A stretch of DNA of 64,000 bases from Sisyra terminalis (GCA_958496175.1 OY292275.1:52343701-52407700); one strand, 5' to 3'; positions 34,546-48,015 are shown, counted from the stretch's first letter. Numbers and translations are program-made. The notes: generated from the sequence alone by a model not told the origin.

Positions 34546-37500
34546 TTTTTAGATTAATATTCAATAAATGTAAATTTATCAAAATTGGAAAGCTCTGCAG
34601 ATTTGTTTTCTGAACACATTCTAAACACAAATAAGTGTTTAAAAAGGACAAAACAAACTTGAAGAAAAGTTTTTAAAATTTTATAAAATTTACATAACTA
34701 TTGCACTACGAATAAAATATAAAACAAGACATATTTATTGCGTTACATTTTTTTGTCAACAAAACGTGAATTATAAATTTTCTTAATATAGAATTCAGTG
34801 TTATTTTCTCGGTTACACATGAAGTAAATTCTAGGACTACCTATACATTGCACGTCAGTAGGGAATAATGGAGGGTTACTCTCGACTTATTTAATATACA
34901 TAAGAGTAAGTTGTATAGATATAACAAAATTGTGCTTGCATTATTCCGAGTTTCATTGTTGTGCAAAGGCCGCAATGTATATGGAGAATAATCGCACGCG
35001 TGTTCAGTAAAACTTGCCGTTTCCTTGTCTTTCATTCTCGAAATGATTTATGATATTCATATCCATTTTAAAATTACCATTTTGATTTTATGTTGTAATG
35101 TTCATTATTTGGATTGTAACTGAAAAATATAAATTGACCTAAATTAAAATAGTTTGTAAAAACGTTAAATAACGCGAACTTTATTGAATGAATTTCCAGA
35201 AAGTCTTTTATTAAAATTGGGACAGTTAATATGAAAAATATTAATAAGTATAGTATTTTATATTTTTACAAACATTTTCCGCATATTGCTTTGTGGAGTA
35301 TACGATAAACTGTTGGTGAAACTGTAAAAATAATCTGTGAAACCGAAAAACGTGTAATTCACCAGAGCTTTTTGTGCAAGCGCACAAAAACATGAAATAA
35401 AATTAAAGAAAAAAAAAACGAGCTTTTTACTGAAACTGTTTACAGTGAACTGACGTTCAAATGTGTTTTGATTATTGAAAAAAAATCTGTACTTCAAATA
35501 TTTAAAGCAAAATTGTTCAATCAAATTCCATCCTGATCCCACTCATAGTAAAGTTACATATACTCGTATCACTCAAAAAATATCAAATCGTAAAAGGAAC
35601 ATTGTTGCTACGATTGAAAAAAAAAACAATACATTCGTAATTGCTTTTTTAAATTAATTATTCTAAATACCTGCAGGTTCAAATTGTTTCATAGAGCAAA
35701 TTATTTTAAATGAGCTTTTTTAGTTCATTCTTTGTATATATAACGTGGAAAAAACTATATTTTTAAACTGAAAATTTATTTCAAACTTAATAAAATTTAT
35801 TACATGCCTAAGATTCCTGTAAGTAACAAGTTTCATTATCACCCATAATATATTCATACATACTTTCTCCAACAAATGAAGTACCTAGATAAAATTATAA
35901 GTAGAAACCTTATTTGCCGAATATAATAAGCGCTCACATGTCTGAAAGATATATTCTACTTACTTGTATTATTATTTTGTTTATCAAAATGGTAATGCAA
36001 CCGCAACTGTTACTGGTTTTGTTGAAAATTTTCATATTTCCCTTGAAGCTTCTGTCGAAGAGATTTCACGTTTTGAAATACTTGGAAATTGAATACAAAA
36101 GGGTTTCAAAGTAAGATTAGAAATGAAAGCATATATTTTCACCACACTCATTTGTGGTCAAGTTTCTCAAAACCGAGACAAAATTATCTCAACTTTTCAA
36201 TTCATGCTTACTTCTCTTTATCACCCGCCATTGTGCAAAACTATGAATATAAGTTTTCTCTATATTTTTTTTTTGTAAATTAAACATTCCAAACTAATTA
36301 GCAGTAATTATATAAGAGACGGAAAGAAATACAAGTGAATATTCCTATTCCTAATCGATAGTATGATGGTAATATACAATTGGATAGAAAGTTTGGATAG
36401 AAAATAAAATTTTTCATCACAAAATTAAATTTATTTAAAGTACAAAAGATACAAGATTTGAAAAATATTATTCTTTATTGTTTTTTTTAAACGAGTTTCT
36501 GACCTATTTGGGTTATATTTCCCACATAAAGTTTGAAAAGTAAAACGCACAGTTTAATATATATTTACCTATACGTATATATAATGGTAGGTATATAAGA
36601 GAGATGCATACAAACCTTTCTCTTTGATAATTTTGATAGCTAAAGTTAAATTTCCCTCTTGTTATCATGTTAGCCTCCGCGGTTAACAAAGAATTTATTA
36701 AAGCTAACGGCAATAATACTCTGTTTCCTAATTTAATTTCTTTTTATTATAAGGCTTCGAAATGAAATGAGTTTTTTCAACCAACTGAAGAAAATTTTAT
36801 ATTTTATAAAGCTTTATTTGTATCTTAAATTTCTATGTTAAAATAAGCTTATATTTCTAAAAGGTGATTTTCTTTTTAAACTATAGATTATTTATTTGCA
36901 GCTGACACAAATGAATAATTTGTAGCAAAAGTTTTCGAGTCTAGTTGAGAGTTTATAAATGGTTTTGCTTTTAAAACAATAAATTAATAACTTTCATAAC
37001 AACTAAACCTCATATTGTGAGACTACTGCTAGTCATAATATAAATTATACATAGTAATATTTTAAAGTATTTGGAAATTCATTTTTAATAAAACTGTATT
37101 TGTTGAAAAAGTATATAAAGCTGTAAAGATTAAACTAACGTTAATTTAAAAATAATCTTTAAAATACTCAAAAAATTCAGATTTTATTAAAAAATTGAAA
37201 AAAATTTGTGGATGACCTCAATATTACCTCAATGAATAGGAAATTTTTTTTTCTACAAACGTTACAAAGATTTTCCCTGATTTTAAATGGATATATTATC
37301 TTGAACAGGTTATTGAAATCGGGCCAAAAATTCAAACGCATTAGTCCTTGTTTTTTATAAATTAGTATGATTCCCTGGTCACTGGTTTAATTTCCGAATG
37401 AATGTTCCTTCCAGAACCACTACTTTTCTGGGCACTACCTCAAATTTAAAGTTTAACAATTTAACGAAACCTAAATCCCGATAATCACGATCGTTGCTCA

Positions 37501-37620
37501 TATACGAATAGTCATAACGTTAATCGTATGATATACTCGACCACTACATGACGATACATGTATATTAACAATATTTAAATTTTAAACACTTGAATTATCC
37601 TCGTAATACTAATTTACAAT
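34546..37620. other. AT-rich DNA without recognised features
   Basis: Several ORFs of 60-94 codons occur on both strands (for example 35258-35542 and 35914-36114). All have F/I/N/K-rich AT-driven composition and no recognisable motif, so they are left out. No repeat with long arms was seen. Confidence 0.4.
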
Positions 37621-37657
37621 GTAGAGGAACCTGGGGCGGAACTAAGGTATATAAAAT

Positions 37658-37792
37658 ACACAGGTGGCCTCATGGTGGCTACGTGATGGATACGTGACGT
37701 ATCCAGAAGAAATTCGTACATATCTTCAGACTGATCCATTTCAAAATTCTTCGTATGACGTAATTTTTTTTTTCTAATGGAGCAACCTGTGT
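37658..37792. mobile_element. Short MITE nested near pogo end
   Basis: ACACAGGTGGCCTCATGG at the left and, in reverse, ACACAGGTTGCTCCATTAG at the right make TIRs of about 20 bp around a 135-bp unit. It lies just inside the pogo left end and probably inserted there. The 63-codon minus-strand ORF across it is a chance frame. Confidence 0.5.
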
Positions 37793-38059
37793 AATTTACA
37801 AACATTGGAGCGCAACGGGATACCTAAGTTTAAATTACAATTTACAAGAGATTTAAAGAAATAATCTCATTGTTTTGTAATTTGTATATTTATTTAATTA
37901 ATTCTTTACAAATAAAAAAAGATTTTATTGATTTTAATTAATAATTGATATTACAAATTTAGGTTTCAAAAACAAATGGAAATTTTCCATTCTGTTCCCA
38001 CGCTCTGGGGCACAATAGGAAATGAGTTTGGGGCGCAATAGGATACTTGGTTTAGTTCG

Positions 38060-38220
38060 CAGATGAAGACACTGTCATCATCGTGTTTAACCCAGCACAT
38101 GCCAAATGTGCCCATTTTTGACAAATACTGCAGAAACACCAGCTTTCATTAAATTTATAGTTTAAATCCTCATAGCATAAGCAAATTACCTCTGCATCTT
38201 CCAACCTTTCTTATTTATGG
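38060..38220 (-). pseudogene. Pogo transposase C-terminal zinc finger
   Basis: Minus-strand residues EDAEVICLCYEDLNYKFNES, then CSICQKWAHLACAGLN, match the C-terminal Cys/His segment of insect pogo/Tigger transposases (D.EC..C.E.Y....E.WI.C..C..WAHE.CAG). After the CAGLN block a frameshift is needed to recover the DDSVFICE ending. The cysteines and the WAH histidine are retained. Only about 50 residues remain. Confidence 0.65.
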
Positions 38221-38924
38221 ACTGTCGGCTAGTTTTCCTTATATATGTAAGCACTATCTGCTGATAAAATAAAAATGTCTATCTGAATGGGAAATACTAT
38301 CTTAATGGTATATCCCATTCTGCCCAACCCATTGTGCCCCAAAGCACCTTTCACACAAGCACGACTATTATGGCAGGATATATTGGTTATATCTGAATTA
38401 TCACTAGGCTTTTAGTTGGTCAACAGTATGTTTTAACCAACATGTCATGTTAATATTCAAACAAAAAATAGAACACAGGATATTTACCTTAGTGTAACTT
38501 TGCAAAAATTAGAATTCGGAAACGTTTATTTCGACTTTTGATAAAAATAAAAACAACTGCACTCTTTACTGGCGATAGCCACTTTTTATAATGCAGCACA
38601 GTTAATTGAACATTGAGTATGCTTTTTACGCGTTTTTGTCACCTGTAACAAGCGCTAATTCCATTTTCCATTCGGCCCCGGTACCCCATTCCGCCCCGTG
38701 TTCCCATATATAATTTTGTTTATAGTTAAAAATAGTGCATTTATATCTTTAATTATGAATCAAACTTTTCAATACTTTTGCTAACGCAACAAATTTTTTT
38801 GTATTTTGATTACATGGAACAGAAATTTGAAAGGAAAATTTATTTATAAGGAATCAACTCTGGAAAGCTAAAATCGATTTTAAAAAATTTTTCTCTAAAA
38901 ATATCAGACTTTTTTTTGAAGTAC

Positions 38925-39190
38925 CCTAATATTATATGGTGGTATGAAATAATATAGTAAAAGCTTAAAGACCAAAATATGTGTGAGAATATGGTAGGTT
39001 TAAATATTCGGAACAAGTATAAGGTATTTAAGTGTACAATTGTAAGTACATACAATGGTACTCACATTTACAACTAGTTTCGAATCCATTAATGGCATAT
39101 TTGAACCTACTTGCCTTTTTCTCGTACACATTTTAGACTTCAAGTTTTTACTATGTTATTTAAAATCACCAGTTGGGAGTAGAATTGTTT
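38925..39190. mobile_element. CATAGT-AAGC MITE family, copy B
   Basis: The left arm GGTATGAAATAATATAGTAA, AAGCTTAAAGACCAAAATAT is mirrored on the right by TTTTAGACTTCAAGTTTTTA, CTATGTTATTTAAAATCACC. The interior shares ACATTTACAACT and GAATCCATTAATG with the reverse of copy C. It is a clear foldback of about 265 bp with no TSD seen. Confidence 0.7.
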
Positions 39191-39591
39191 GGAACTTTAT
39201 ACTAAACTTTATACTATTGGAATTAATCCTACACTGCTTACAATATTGAACATTTGAACAATTAAAGAACAGGTTAATCGATTTCGATAGTATTTTATTA
39301 TCAGGTACATCTAAGTCTATTCTTAATAGTTGTTCCAATATTTTATTCTGGTTTTATTTTTAGTTCAAATTTAAAGATTTGGATTTGATAAAAACTTTTT
39401 TATTAAGTTCAACTAATTTCTCTTCAGAAAAAAGGATACCTATTTTGTATTTACGTTTAATTATTAATAATAAAAGTAGCATTCAGAAAAAGGCCGAGTA
39501 AAATAAATTAATGGATACCCATTAAGTAGATATTAATTAATCTCTTTAATTAAATATCAATGTTCTTTTATAAGATATCAAAAAATTAAAT

Positions 39592-39790
39592 CAAAGGTGA
39601 CCAACCCAAACGATATTGCGTACCATTTCGGGAATGCATCCTAACTCCACGGGCCACCATTAAACTTATATATCTGAAATTCTCCATACTAAATTTAGAT
39701 ACACTGTTTACATTTTTATCAGTCAATGAAATTGAACTCTTGAAAAAAAAATGTAAAAAGCTGTAATGACTATTAAGCCAAAACATCGAC
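39592..39790. mobile_element. hAT-like MITE, truncated second copy
   Basis: It follows the same block order as the left half of 4189-4513: GGTGACCAACCCAAACGAT, then ATTGCG, GAATGCATC, CCACGGGCCACC, and TAAATTTAGATACACTG. The right TIR was not found, so the copy is truncated or too diverged. The minus-strand 66-codon ORF here parallels the one in the first copy only because both cross the same repeat. Confidence 0.55.
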
Positions 39791-41868
39791 GGAGAATGAG
39801 CGTGTTTTCTCGTTATCGGGAAACATTTTCAGTAAAATAAGAAACCGCCTATCAGATGAAGCTTTTGTGTGCTCTTGTATTCCTGGAAGCCTATTTTATA
39901 AGGGAAAAGCGTTGAATTAAAACTTGATTTCCGTGTTGATTATTTTTCGGGTTACTGGGTTGGTTTCGTTGGTATACTATATTCAAACCACAGAAATAAA
40001 ATTGTATGAATTGATGAATGTTAATTATAGTACGTTTAATCGAGAGATTGTAATGTTTTTAATTGATCGTTACAGTTTGATTGAATTAATAAATATAGAT
40101 GATATTTTAAATTAAGTTGGTAGTCAAATGTTTGTTTTTTTTTGTTAAACATCAAATTTTGATGAATTTATTTTACAATTTTTTTTATATTTTTAATTGA
40201 AAACTGTTAATAGACCAGTCGAGTATTGTTTGTTATTGATTTTTTTTAATAGGTGCCATTTATGGTAACTAAATTTTACCATTGGGTTTAATTATACCAA
40301 AAATAATATTTTATTAACATTGCCTTTAGTAACTCTAGAAATCGTGGTCGAGAATTCTCGTTCCTCGAAAAATAGAAAAGGTCGAGAATCCAGAAACCCT
40401 AATAAATAGCCAATTGCCTATACATACTGTATGTACAAAGTGAACGAATAAAATTTATATGAAAACGAAAAAAAAACCTTCCTTGTTCGGTTTTAATAAT
40501 ATATACCATAAAAATAGAAAATGTAAAATGAGTATTGCATTATAAATAGGTAATAAAAAACTGTCACAAATAAAATAACTTTAAACAACAATTAGCTTTG
40601 AATGAGCTTTCAGTACGCTGTTAAGTGCATTTGAACTCCTTTGGCACTTATTGCATCCAATTTGATAAGTGTGAACTATTTCAATTATGGGTAAGAAATT
40701 TGACACCCACTAATTGCTTACCTGCTTTAAATGATTGACAGGTGTCTATACAATGCATCAATAAATTAAGAGAACAATTTTTTTTTAATGTTTATACTCT
40801 TAAAAGACAGAGAATGATTAAAATTAATTAAAATGCCATAACTAGTTTTTTATAAATTTTCAAAATTCTACATTTTTTCAAATGGAAATTGTATGAAAAA
40901 ATTATATATTCAAAGTAAATATAAGAAGCAATTTAAATATGTATTTAATGGAAATAATTCAAGCATTTATTTTCAACTTTATTCAGTTGAAATAACATAA
41001 CAATTTTATTTATAGGTCTTTTATGATAATAAAAGTGGAACGTATATACATCATCCCCAAATCCTTATATTTTCATCTATAAATATGGCTTTTTTATGCT
41101 ACACTTTTATCTTCGAAAAAGCGTTCTCGTATTAGCACAATTATTTTCTCGGAAGATCGAGGCTATAAGGGAATGCTGGCATAAAAAATGAATTCAGAGG
41201 AACTGTCCTCAATATGTCCGTTCAATATGTCAAGTGTCAGGATACGGTCAGGATGATCACTTCACTTGACTACGTATTTTGTCACCATGCCAAAGTTTTG
41301 AGTTGAATATTGCCCAAAGCACAAATGTAACAAATACTTTGCGATACGCTAGCGGTTTTTGAATCGATGCTATTTGATACGGAAAATTGGAAAAGCAATT
41401 TCCATAGTGATTGTCTTGGTTTAAGAGAGATATATATATAAGGGTTGGTGTAGTCAACATCAAAACAATGCTATGGTTATAAGTCGCAACATTTTTCTTT
41501 AGTAATAGGAAATTTATTTTAATAAATACGAAGATACTTTTAAAACCTATTTCATTCAACACAAAAATTTGGTCATTCGTAGTCAATTGTTCTTTTAAGT
41601 TGATAATTTTTATTCATTTATCTATTTATCCTTTACGAAATTGATTCATGTAAAGAAATTAGTCATTGGCGATTAAAGTTGAAAAATGTAATATTATTTC
41701 TATTGTAATTATATGTAGATATATGAACTTTCCAAGCAGACAAGCAGAAATAAAATATTAAGTTCTTGAAATTTTAAGTACAAAAAAAAAAAGAAATAAA
41801 TAGTTGATATTTAAAATTCATTATAAGTATTTTTTTGTAGGATGCAAACTATACTCCATCGAGTAACA
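39791..41868. other. AT-rich DNA without recognised features
   Basis: A minus-strand ORF of 109 codons (41257-41586) is present; its composition is ordinary and it has no recognisable motif. Nothing else was seen. Confidence 0.35.
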
Positions 41869-43022
41869 TCATATATATAAATTGGCTATCTTGCCGTGCA
41901 TCCGTGCAGAATGGGCTATGCGCATGCACTCTGTTATCCCCACTTACGCAATCAAAATGTTTGTAAGGGTACTCACTCACTAATGTCTTTACTTGTGAAT
42001 ACGTATTTCGGATTTTCAGGTTTACAATATGTGAAAGCCAAAAGACATAATTCTCACTTATAAACTTAACTTAATCTTTTCAGATATATCTACTTAGCAA
42101 AGATAAAATTTAAAGCAGATCCTAAATTTTTGTTTCTAATAATAAATCAACTTTATTTTATACTAAGCAGTAATATCGTTTCCCTTTTAACGGACTTTGA
42201 TTGATTATTAAATTTGAAATTTCGATTGTTTATTAAACATTATCCCGTACAAACTTTGTAAAACCGTTTTTCACTCTTTTGGGGGAGAAATTTTCAAAAA
42301 CCCTTTCTTATTATATATCTGCATCGTATAAAGAAAACACTTTCCAAATTTCATCGCCACAAATGTGCACTTATATTTGAAAATACAATGTAAAACGAAA
42401 AAAAATAATGACCTTCTTTATGTTAGTTAACATGACTAAAAAGCTATTCGATTTCGCACATTTGGATGTTGTACATACAAAATTGTTGGAAATAGGTGGA
42501 AAGTGTGGAAGTAAATTCGAATATTTGATTTATTTTCAATAACAATAATTAGTTTCCAAATTGTTCTAAATATCGAAGAAAAGTTAGTGTGGAAGATTTT
42601 ATATTTGAATTGACAGTGAAATATATGGCATGAAATTGCTACCTTAATGCTTTTCAGTCGAATATATAATTATTCCAGATCACAACAATTGGTTCATAAA
42701 ATAAAATAGATTTTAAAAAGTTTGATTGTTGAAAAACGAACCAAAATTTAAAATCGCCTATTTGGTATAAGTACTACATAAGTATTAAACTTTCATACTA
42801 ATTTAGTGAAATGACGTTATTTAAAATGTTGTTATTAAAATAATATAAAAAACACTTATATTTTACTTCTTAATAAAATTTTAGATAAACTTTTTTTTTA
42901 TATTAACAACACTTTGATTATTAAATTTATAATTTCGATTGTTGATTAACTCTACATTATCTCATATTAAACATTTTTTTGAGATAAAACCTTTCGTTGC
43001 GAATGCAACGGGCAACTACTAG
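41869..43022 (+). mobile_element. Non-autonomous Helitron with canonical ends
   Basis: It starts TCATATATATAAATTGGC after an A and ends GCAACGGGCAACTACTAG before a T, matching the Helitron rule of A|TC...CTRR|T. A perfect 6-bp hairpin (CGTTGC-GAAT-GCAACG, 42995-43010) stands 8 nt before CTAG. The interior has typical insect Helitron blocks such as GGGGGAGAAATTTTCAAAAA followed by CCCTTTCTTA. A segment around TTTGATTATTAAATTTRWAA plus TTTCGATTGTT is repeated at about 42198-42240 and 42912-42950. No protein frame is present. Confidence 0.9.
42995..43010 (+). other. Helitron 3' terminal hairpin
   Basis: Perfect 6-bp stem CGTTGC/GCAACG with GAAT loop, 8 nt upstream of the terminal CTAG. This is the expected Helitron rolling-circle termination signal. 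Confidence 0.85.
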
Positions 43023-44677
43023 TAGATATATAACTTTTTTAGTAAAAGTGATAAATTAATTGTAACCAAAATCATTGGATTCTACAGGAATGGCTGAAAC
43101 AAAGTTTATACTAATCTTCCAGAAAAATTATCATTGCAAAAGATATCCTAAGTTACACTAAAACGACCTCTTTAATTTAACAAGATGAGTTCACCAATGC
43201 TAACAATAATCGATGGGCCTACATTAAAAAAATGTTTTTTCGCCTATCACTAATTTTAAAATTTCAATTTTCGTAAGATATTTTTAGTGAAATGTATCTA
43301 CCGAAGAAAAAGAACTAAATTAGATTGCTTAATTTTTTTGCTTAGGCAGAAATTCGGCCGAAACTAAAAGTGAAACTACGCTCCTGAGCTTTCGTCCTGC
43401 TTTAAAAGTAAATGGTGCAATGGAGAGTAATATAAATTGATTAACTGTGCCTAATAATATATCATTTATTTTGTTAGGGGCAATTTTCATTTATAACGAC
43501 TCATTTGTAGTAAAGAAAAAAATACACAAAAAATAAATATCTCAATGGATATTTCGGATAGAGTTGAAACTAAACGAGAAATCGAAAATCATTTTCGGTT
43601 GGGTATTAATTATTTGACGTAAATAATACTTTGAGAAGTTACCTTCAAGTCTACTGACATTCATGTCTATTTCCTCTGAAATTATGTGAACTATTTTGGT
43701 AATTTGGTAATCAATCATTGTTTTTGTAAAATTAATTCCTGTTTTTTGATGTAGTAATTAAATGCCGTTTTTACTATGAACCCAAAACCCACGATTGTCG
43801 GTCTAAATATTTTATTTTTCTTAATTTTTCCACAGAATTTACTAAAGCATTTAATTTTTCAAAGCTACACATTACAAATAAAAGCTGTCTTTAGAAGACA
43901 ACGTAAAAAGTCTTGAGGTTAATTTTACTAAATAAACAAACGGAATACTCAATTTTTGATGAATTCGCTTTGATGGTTTTGTGAAATTAATCATTAAAGC
44001 ACGTTTGAAATTACACGGCTTTGTATTTTGAATTTCTTGATACTATAAATTCCAGGAGAGTTACATAGTTCTACTGAGATGTTCGAATGTAATTTATTCG
44101 GGTGTGCCGCATGACAATTCAAATATATGTAAAGTATTATTTCTTGTAACATTTTGTTTTCCCTTTCCTCGAGGAAACCATAAATTTTAATATCTTCATT
44201 TTTTTCAAATTAAACATTAAATTGAGATTGTTTTCTATCATTTGCCTACAGTAAAGAACGAATGTGTATTTAAATTAGCTTTTTTAAATATTTGTTCATT
44301 AAAACGTAACGAAGTATAAAATGTATCGCAAAGAGTGGTTGGTATAGTCGTATTTACATTATTTTTTTCATTTAACTTGTTTTTAAATATGCTAGTTCAA
44401 ACTTTGATTTAGATAACTTTAGTCATTAAAGTATCTCCAATTTGCTAAATTTTATTCAAAGAATATATTAGAATTGAATAAACAAAGTAGAAAATGTTAC
44501 GTTGGCAGATATTCATGTTACTAAAAGGTACATAAGTCACCAATTTAATCTATTTTCTTAAAAACTAGTAACTTTTTGGGAAATATTCACATCCAAACAC
44601 TGACAAAACTGACGAATGACAAAAATTGGCAATTGAATGAAAATGAAATGACAGTTGAAACCAGTGACAGCAATCTG
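43023..44677. other. AT-rich DNA without recognised features
   Basis: No motif, repeat or long frame was recognised on either strand. Confidence 0.4.
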
Positions 44678-44681
44678 TTAA

Positions 44682-45406
44682 GGGGGTATTCTAGTCTAGA
44701 GGCCCAAATTTCGAGGGTTTTTTGATAATTTATAAAAAAGAAGCATTTGATATTTTTACCATAAATTTTTTTATTATTTGTTTATTGATGCTTGAAGAAT
44801 ATACAAAATAAATTTCAAAAAAAAAAATAATAATTTTTTGTGGAGTTATGCATCCTAGAAGTAGAGGAGGGAAAAAAAAGGCCGTGTCCTGGTTGTCATG
44901 ATTTCAACCTCTGTAGTCATCTGAAAAATAAAAGAAGGGCGAATTCTTAATCTGTATGAATGTAGCTATCTTCCTAACCAGCGAATCCAAAACAAAAAAT
45001 TTTTTCCATAAAATGGCGGCAACTCAAAAACTAGACCGATTTTTTCACTGATTTTTTGACTTTATCAATTTTTTTAAAAATATTAGCAATTAGAAATTTT
45101 TATTTTTGCTGGTTCCAAAGATAAACAGATATTTAAGGAATATTCATGCCAAATTTCAAGTGAATCGGCTGGTTAGAACTTGAGATATCTGGACAACCGT
45201 ATCGAAAAAAGTAGTTTCGAGAAAAACGCGTTTAAAGTTCCAGTCGTACGCTCAACCGGTTTGCTTGCCACGTCACTAAAACGGCTATAACTACGAAAAT
45301 AATTTGAATTTGGAAAAATCCTTTTAGGGAAACATTTTTGAATATCTAAACTATCGAATAATGAAAAAAAATCGATTTTTTCGAATTTCTAGACTAGAAT
45401 ACCCCC
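44682..45406. mobile_element. TTAA-flanked TIR element
   Basis: The ends GGGGGTATTCTAGTCTAGA and TCTAGACTAGAATACCCCC are perfect inverted repeats, flanked on both sides by TTAA (44678-44681, 45407-45410). A TTAA duplication is known for piggyBac and Kolobok groups. The interior is non-coding and contains GAGAAAAACGCGTTTAAAG, a string I associate with arthropod repeats. At 725 bp it is non-autonomous; the superfamily is undecided. Confidence 0.85.
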
Positions 45407-45439
45407 TTAATTCAAAATCGAAACAATAATTAATTTTAA

Positions 45440-45583
45440 TTGGTAAAATTATTCAGAAGATTAGGATCAAATAATAATCAGTCAAAACTATTTATTACAT
45501 GCGCATGTAATTATTATTTGATCCTAGTCCTCTGAATATTTTTACCAATTTATCATCATCGAGGATCTGAAACTCTACAATAA
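45440..45583. mobile_element. Foldback family F, short copy 2
   Basis: AGATTAGGATCAAATAATAA returns as ATTATTTGATCCTAGTCCT; the middle is the palindrome TTACATGCGCATGTAA. The right tail ATCATCATCGAGGATCTGAA matches copies 1 and 3. The hairpin-module part present in the other copies has been lost, as if the arms recombined across the centre. Confidence 0.75.
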
Positions 45584-48015
45584 TAATTAATATATTTGTA
45601 TTACACTTAGATGAATGTGCTTACAATCTTCGTTCTTTGTCTTTGCCGGCATACATACATTAACCTGGTATATTGAGATTAAAAGTAAAAAGAAAAATAT
45701 GAAAAAGTTTTTTTGTAACCTTTTTATGTGTACTGTAAATTTCTTTCAAATCCTTTCCCAACTTAAAAATATTTCAATCTACAAAAACGATTGAACTATA
45801 ATTAAATTTACTTCCTCAATATTATGACTATGTTCTTAGAAAAATGAGTACTTACCTTAGTAAAAGTACTTAAAGTTAATTATATTTCCTCTTCGTTAGA
45901 TTTAAAGATATGGTTAATTTTAATTATGATGTGCAAACGCACAAATGAAATGTTCAGTGGTTTTTTTTTCCTTTATTCCTAGCTAAAGCTATCATGCTGT
46001 TAATATTTACAAGCCCATAATTAAAAACAAACTGGATTAATTTTGGAACAAAGCATACGAAATGCAAACCGTTAAATAAATACTATAAACATGCTGTGAT
46101 ACAACAAAGCACAATTACAACGGTCTCGTAATACTCAACCTTTTAACTAAGTTTAATTAATTTAACAATAAATAAATTCACAGTTCTCTGTCTTTGGAAA
46201 ATGTCCTTAATTTCTCCACCGTTTTAAGCAAATTTCAAAGAACTACATTAGTAACTTTGTTAAAATATAAAATCTTATCTTTGACTAAATTAAAAAGTTT
46301 ATAAATGCTTCACAAAAAAAAATCATTATGAACTGGAATTTATTATTATTGATAACCATTTCACATTAACGCAGTAAAGGTATAAGGATTATACGGCTTA
46401 CATCAATTAAATAATCCTTTTTTACCAAAAAAAAATAGTTTCTAGTAAATAAATTTTCTCGAATTTTTAAGTCTCGTGTTCTTAAACTTTACCTTATTTT
46501 TACTGTTTGTCAAAGTCTAGAATTTGTCTCCTCCCAAATGAAGTTAACTTAGTTGGTACATTTTTTTGCTTGAATTCAAAGAAACTCTTTTTCCTTTACT
46601 CTTCGCAATGCTTTGTAAAGTTTCGTGTTAATTACCTTTTGCATTACTGGTGGGTGGGCTAAGGCCATTTGGGATGATATCAAAACTTTGGTTATTGCTT
46701 TGGGTACATACTAACAAACGAAAATTTATTGGGAAAAAATCGATGTTACTACGAACTAAGTATATTTCAGGGTAAACGAATACATGTTAATACGTTAGGA
46801 GACTTTCTTTAATTGGAAATATAATGATTAAGAATTTTTGGTTGATAAAATAATTTACTTTTCTTAGAGATATTTGTAGCAATTTTTATATTTTCTTTAT
46901 TAAAAGATTGAATTATAAAATCTTTAATATCTACAACTGTTCTTCTTAAGTTCCCAATAGTTTTCCATGTATTAATAAAATGTCACTTTTTTCAATTAGA
47001 AATCTTTTAAGTCAAAATATTTTTTCTTATACTTATAAGATATTCGAAAAATAAACTAACCATATATATTTTTTATATTAAGAAAGTATAGTTTATAGTA
47101 TGGAAAAGCTAATGATTTGAATTCTTTGGTCTATTATTTAACTTTATTTGGTATTCAGTAATTGTCATTTTGGAGGGATTCCAATATGAATTCCATTTTT
47201 ACTTTTGAATAAGGATATGATTTTTACATTATTGGAATGAGACAATTTGCCATTTGGTCACTTTGACTTCAGGCCAGTTTGCCGTCAAAAAATATAACTT
47301 TATTAGTCCACATTAGCCTATAATTTCTTTAGATTAAGTTTTTAATAATATAATTTTATCGATTTGAATATCTATGATAGTGTTTGCTATGAAATTTTGA
47401 TTTAAAAATATTTGTAATTTACTTTTTTAAACGTTTTCAAAGTAGTATCAAATATTTTTTTCGATAATTCCAAAAATGATTTTCGAGATGAGAATATCTC
47501 AATCGCATTAAAGACATGATTTATTTGATTTATTATTTATTGATTTATTATTTTGATAAATTATTAAATAAACCATTGATTTATTATTTATTTACTTTTT
47601 TACTACTGGTGGCATTTCTTTAAAGATGCATTACACCTGTTCATAGAACCAGAAGAAATGCATAATATAAACAAATATTAGCATAGGAAACAAAAATTTA
47701 TTAAACTAAACCAAAGTAAATATATCATAACTATACCACGTAAGAAACATTTTCCTAATAGTTACAGCCAACAGTTTGAATCCAGTTTCCCAACTTTTTC
47801 CGCATTATCTTCTTAGAAAAACCAAGCAATTTCATGTTATCAGGAACAATATTATGATATTTTATGAAAATGTAGTAAGCACTTTTGGAATGAATCTTTT
47901 TATTAATTTTAGGCAATACTTATACTTATACTAATAATTATTTTGTTTCGCTATCTTTCAGCATGGAGTATATAACCATCATTGTAATAAACAGTAAGAG
48001 CACTAACTATAAAGG
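45584..48015. other. AT-rich DNA without recognised features
   Basis: A simple repeat of TTATTTATTGATTTATTA type lies near 47520-47600. The last few hundred bases may be the 3' untranslated part of the minus-strand LINE that follows. No other content was recognised. Confidence 0.4.

Larger units (their letters stand above)
37624..38706 (-). mobile_element. Pogo-like DNA transposon, deleted
   Basis: Ends GAGGAACCTGGGGCGGAA and, on the minus strand, TGGGAACACGGGGCGGAATG form a TIR. TA flanks both sides (37622-37623, 38707-38708), the duplication expected for the Tc1/mariner/pogo group. GGGGC-rich subterminal repeats (GGGGCACAATAGG, GGGGCGCAATAGGATAC) occur inside. Minus-strand coding for the C-terminus of a pogo-type transposase is at 38060-38220. 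At 1083 bp it is too short for a full element; most of the DDE domain is absent. Confidence 0.75.

Noticed and set aside
35258..35657. ORFs at 35258-35542 (-) and 35475-35657 (+)
   Set aside because: Overlapping opposite-strand frames with F/N/K-rich residues and no motif.
41257..41586. 109-codon minus-strand ORF as a gene
   Set aside because: One of the longest ORFs in the window but with AT-driven composition, no domain, and no supporting context; expected by chance in 64 kb of AT-rich DNA.
46648..46690. A second SINE head (GGTGGGTGGGCTAAGG)
   Set aside because: Faint A-box resemblance only; no B box at the required distance.
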